Assembly (NCBI GenBank): GCA_003558625.1
Contig: PWPP01000059.1
Span: forward strand, 1-14,772
Length of the DNA: 14,772 nucleotides
Direction of reading: 5' to 3'
Source of the DNA: Syntrophomonas sp.
Lineage (GTDB): Bacteria > Bacillota > Syntrophomonadia > Syntrophomonadales > Syntrophomonadaceae
The notes beneath the pieces are model-generated. The model worked only from the letters and a program-made list of their open reading frames with translations, was not told where the DNA came from and did no database searches. Positions 13,451 to 14,772 of the stretch are shown piece after piece (position 1 is the stretch's first letter; each line of letters begins with the position of its first letter). Both the position numbers and the translations under genes were made by a program.

Positions 13451-14772
13451 TCAGGCTCCCCTAATATCCATGATGGCATATACTTGCTCCATATCCAAAG
13501 CTTGCCTGACGATATCCGCCACCCGGTCATAATTTAATTCACGGGAATGAATCAAAATTTCTTCCGCCTTCAGATTGCATAAACCCTTCTCCTGGCGTAC
13601 TGCGTTAACCAGATTTAATAATACCGGGATATTATCAAAAAATCCGTGCAGGTGCGTACCGAATATATTGCCTTTCTCATTAACACAACCGTCATTAACC
13701 TGTACTGCCCTATCTGAACGAGATCGAATCTGCAATAAATGACCCCGCTCATCCTCGATCCGGGTTTGCCCCATATGGATTTCATAGCCTTTGATCCGCT
13801 CACCATTTAATGCCCGCCAGAAACCATGCTGGCTGGTAATTACCGCTTCAACCAGGTGGGTAGTTTTCTCCCGTCCATAGGTGGTGATGAAGGGCAATAA
13901 ACCCAGAGCATCCAATGTTCCCAACCCGGCTTCGGTCCCATAAGGGTCTAACAATTTCTCCCCCAGCATCTGATAACCCCCGCAAATACCAACAATATAC
14001 TTGTCCTGCCGGGCTAAAGACTTTATTTCCTCATCATACCCTTGTTCTTTTAAATAAAGGCAATCTAATATAGAATTCTTGGTTCCGGGGATGATGACCA
14101 CATCCGCCGCACCAATTCTTTCGCCTTTTTTCACAAAGCGCACCCGAGTGTCAGGCAAATAATACAGGGGATTGATGTCGGTAAAATTTGAAATCCGGGG
14201 CAGCTGCAATACGGCTATTTGTATAAGGGCGTCCTTTGCCCCGGCCGTTTTTCTTTCCGTCAGGGACACGGAATCTTCTTCTTCAATTCCATGATCATGA
14301 ATATACGGCACTACGCCTAAAACAGGCAGACCGGTTCTGGCCTCCAGGAAATCCAATCCCGGTTTGAGCAACTCTATGTCTCCCCGGAATTTATTAATAA
14401 TAAACCCCTTAATCCTCTTTTTTTCTTCCGGTTCTAAAAGTTCCAAGGTGCCAATCAGGGAAGCAAACACTCCACCCCGATCAATATCCGCTACTAGAAG
14501 CACCGGGGCCTCAGCAATGGCCGCAGTTTTCATGTTGACAATATCCCGGTCCTTTAAATTAATCTCCGCAGGGCTCCCGGCGCCTTCAATGATTAAAATT
14601 TCATAGCGGTCCTTTAATTGCTTAATACATTCTATTACAACTTTTTCACCCTCAGGCAAATAATCGTCACGATATTCCCGGGCTGACATATCCGCCAAAG
14701 GTCGTCCCAACACGACTACCTGTGCATGCATATCCTGTTTCGGCTTTAGCAGTATGGGATTCATCAAAACAC
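13451..14772 (-). CDS. cbiP: Cobyric acid synthase CbiP (5' end beyond window)
   Basis: Glutamine-dependent amidotransferase that amidates side chains b, d, e and g of adenosylcobyrinic acid a,c-diamide. The visible 440 codons begin just before MNPILLKPKQD, which in family members lies well inside the protein, so the P-loop N-terminal segment is cut off by the window edge and ATG 14764 is not the start. Visible marks: VVVLGRPLADMSAREY, the LIIEGAGSPAEINL block (with the Asp-rich RDIVNM after it), DIDRGGVFAS, and a class I-like glutaminase domain with nucleophile Cys in GICGGYQMLG (codon 13984-13982) and GTHLHGFFDN with its His. CobB/CbiA is excluded by SPAEINL and MNPILLKP. It is followed by cbiB after 4 nt. 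Confidence 0.95.
   Translation of the reverse strand, partial: VLMNPILLKPKQDMHAQVVVLGRPLADMSAREYRDDYLPEGEKVVIECIKQLKDRYEILIIEGAGSPAEINLKDRDIVNMKTAAIAEAPVLLVADIDRGGVFASLIGTLELLEPEEKKRIKGFIINKFRGDIELLKPGLDFLEARTGLPVLGVVPYIHDHGIEEEDSVSLTERKTAGAKDALIQIAVLQLPRISNFTDINPLYYLPDTRVRFVKKGERIGAADVVIIPGTKNSILDCLYLKEQGYDEEIKSLARQDKYIVGICGGYQMLGEKLLDPYGTEAGLGTLDALGLLPFITTYGREKTTHLVEAVITSQHGFWRALNGERIKGYEIHMGQTRIEDERGHLLQIRSRSDRAVQVNDGCVNEKGNIFGTHLHGFFDNIPVLLNLVNAVRQEKGLCNLKAEEILIHSRELNYDRVADIVRQALDMEQVYAIMDIRGA

Overview
This window reads as chromosomal DNA of an anaerobic, low-to-mid GC Firmicute, most likely class Clostridia in or near the Peptococcaceae. That placement is an inference from gene content, TTG/GTG start usage and strong AGGAGG-type ribosome binding sites; it was not tested by database search. 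The theme is vitamin B12: a B12-dependent methionine synthase, most of the late cobalamin assembly pathway, and a cobalt uptake system behind a cobalamin riboswitch.

Layout from left to right. (1) 1-1967, minus strand: the N-terminal 483 codons of metH, a clear intrinsic terminator, then tatA with a good promoter. (2) 2209-5306, plus strand: yifB (comM-like Mg-chelatase family), a doubtful 52-codon small ORF, yjbQ, and an unrecognised membrane protein with its own promoter. (3) 5379-9342, minus strand: a transcription unit for a cobalt ECF transporter, in transcription order promoter, cobalamin riboswitch, cbiQ, cbiO, lipoprotein gene, cbiM, cbiL/nikL-like gene, terminator. (4) 9353-14772, minus strand: cbiP (5' end outside the window), cbiB, cobO, cobS, cobD, cobC, tightly packed, with 4-nt overlaps at two of the junctions.

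How the genes work together. CbiM, CbiQ and CbiO would import cobalt. CobO adenosylates the corrinoid, CbiP amidates it, CobD supplies aminopropanol phosphate, CbiB attaches it, CobS joins the nucleotide loop and CobC removes a phosphate. The product serves enzymes such as MetH at the far end of the window. The riboswitch lies after cobC and controls the transporter unit. Its expression platform can be read completely: a hairpin that can kiss the aptamer, an antiterminator and a terminator, all sharing bases in a mutually exclusive way.

No tRNA, rRNA, CRISPR array, insertion sequence or phage gene was seen. The least explained parts are the lipoprotein inside the cobalt operon (where CbiN is absent), the 277-nt gene-free gap in front of it, and the membrane protein at 4533-5306. 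I did not find a convincing wholly new system; the best novelty candidate is the composition of the cobalt transporter operon.
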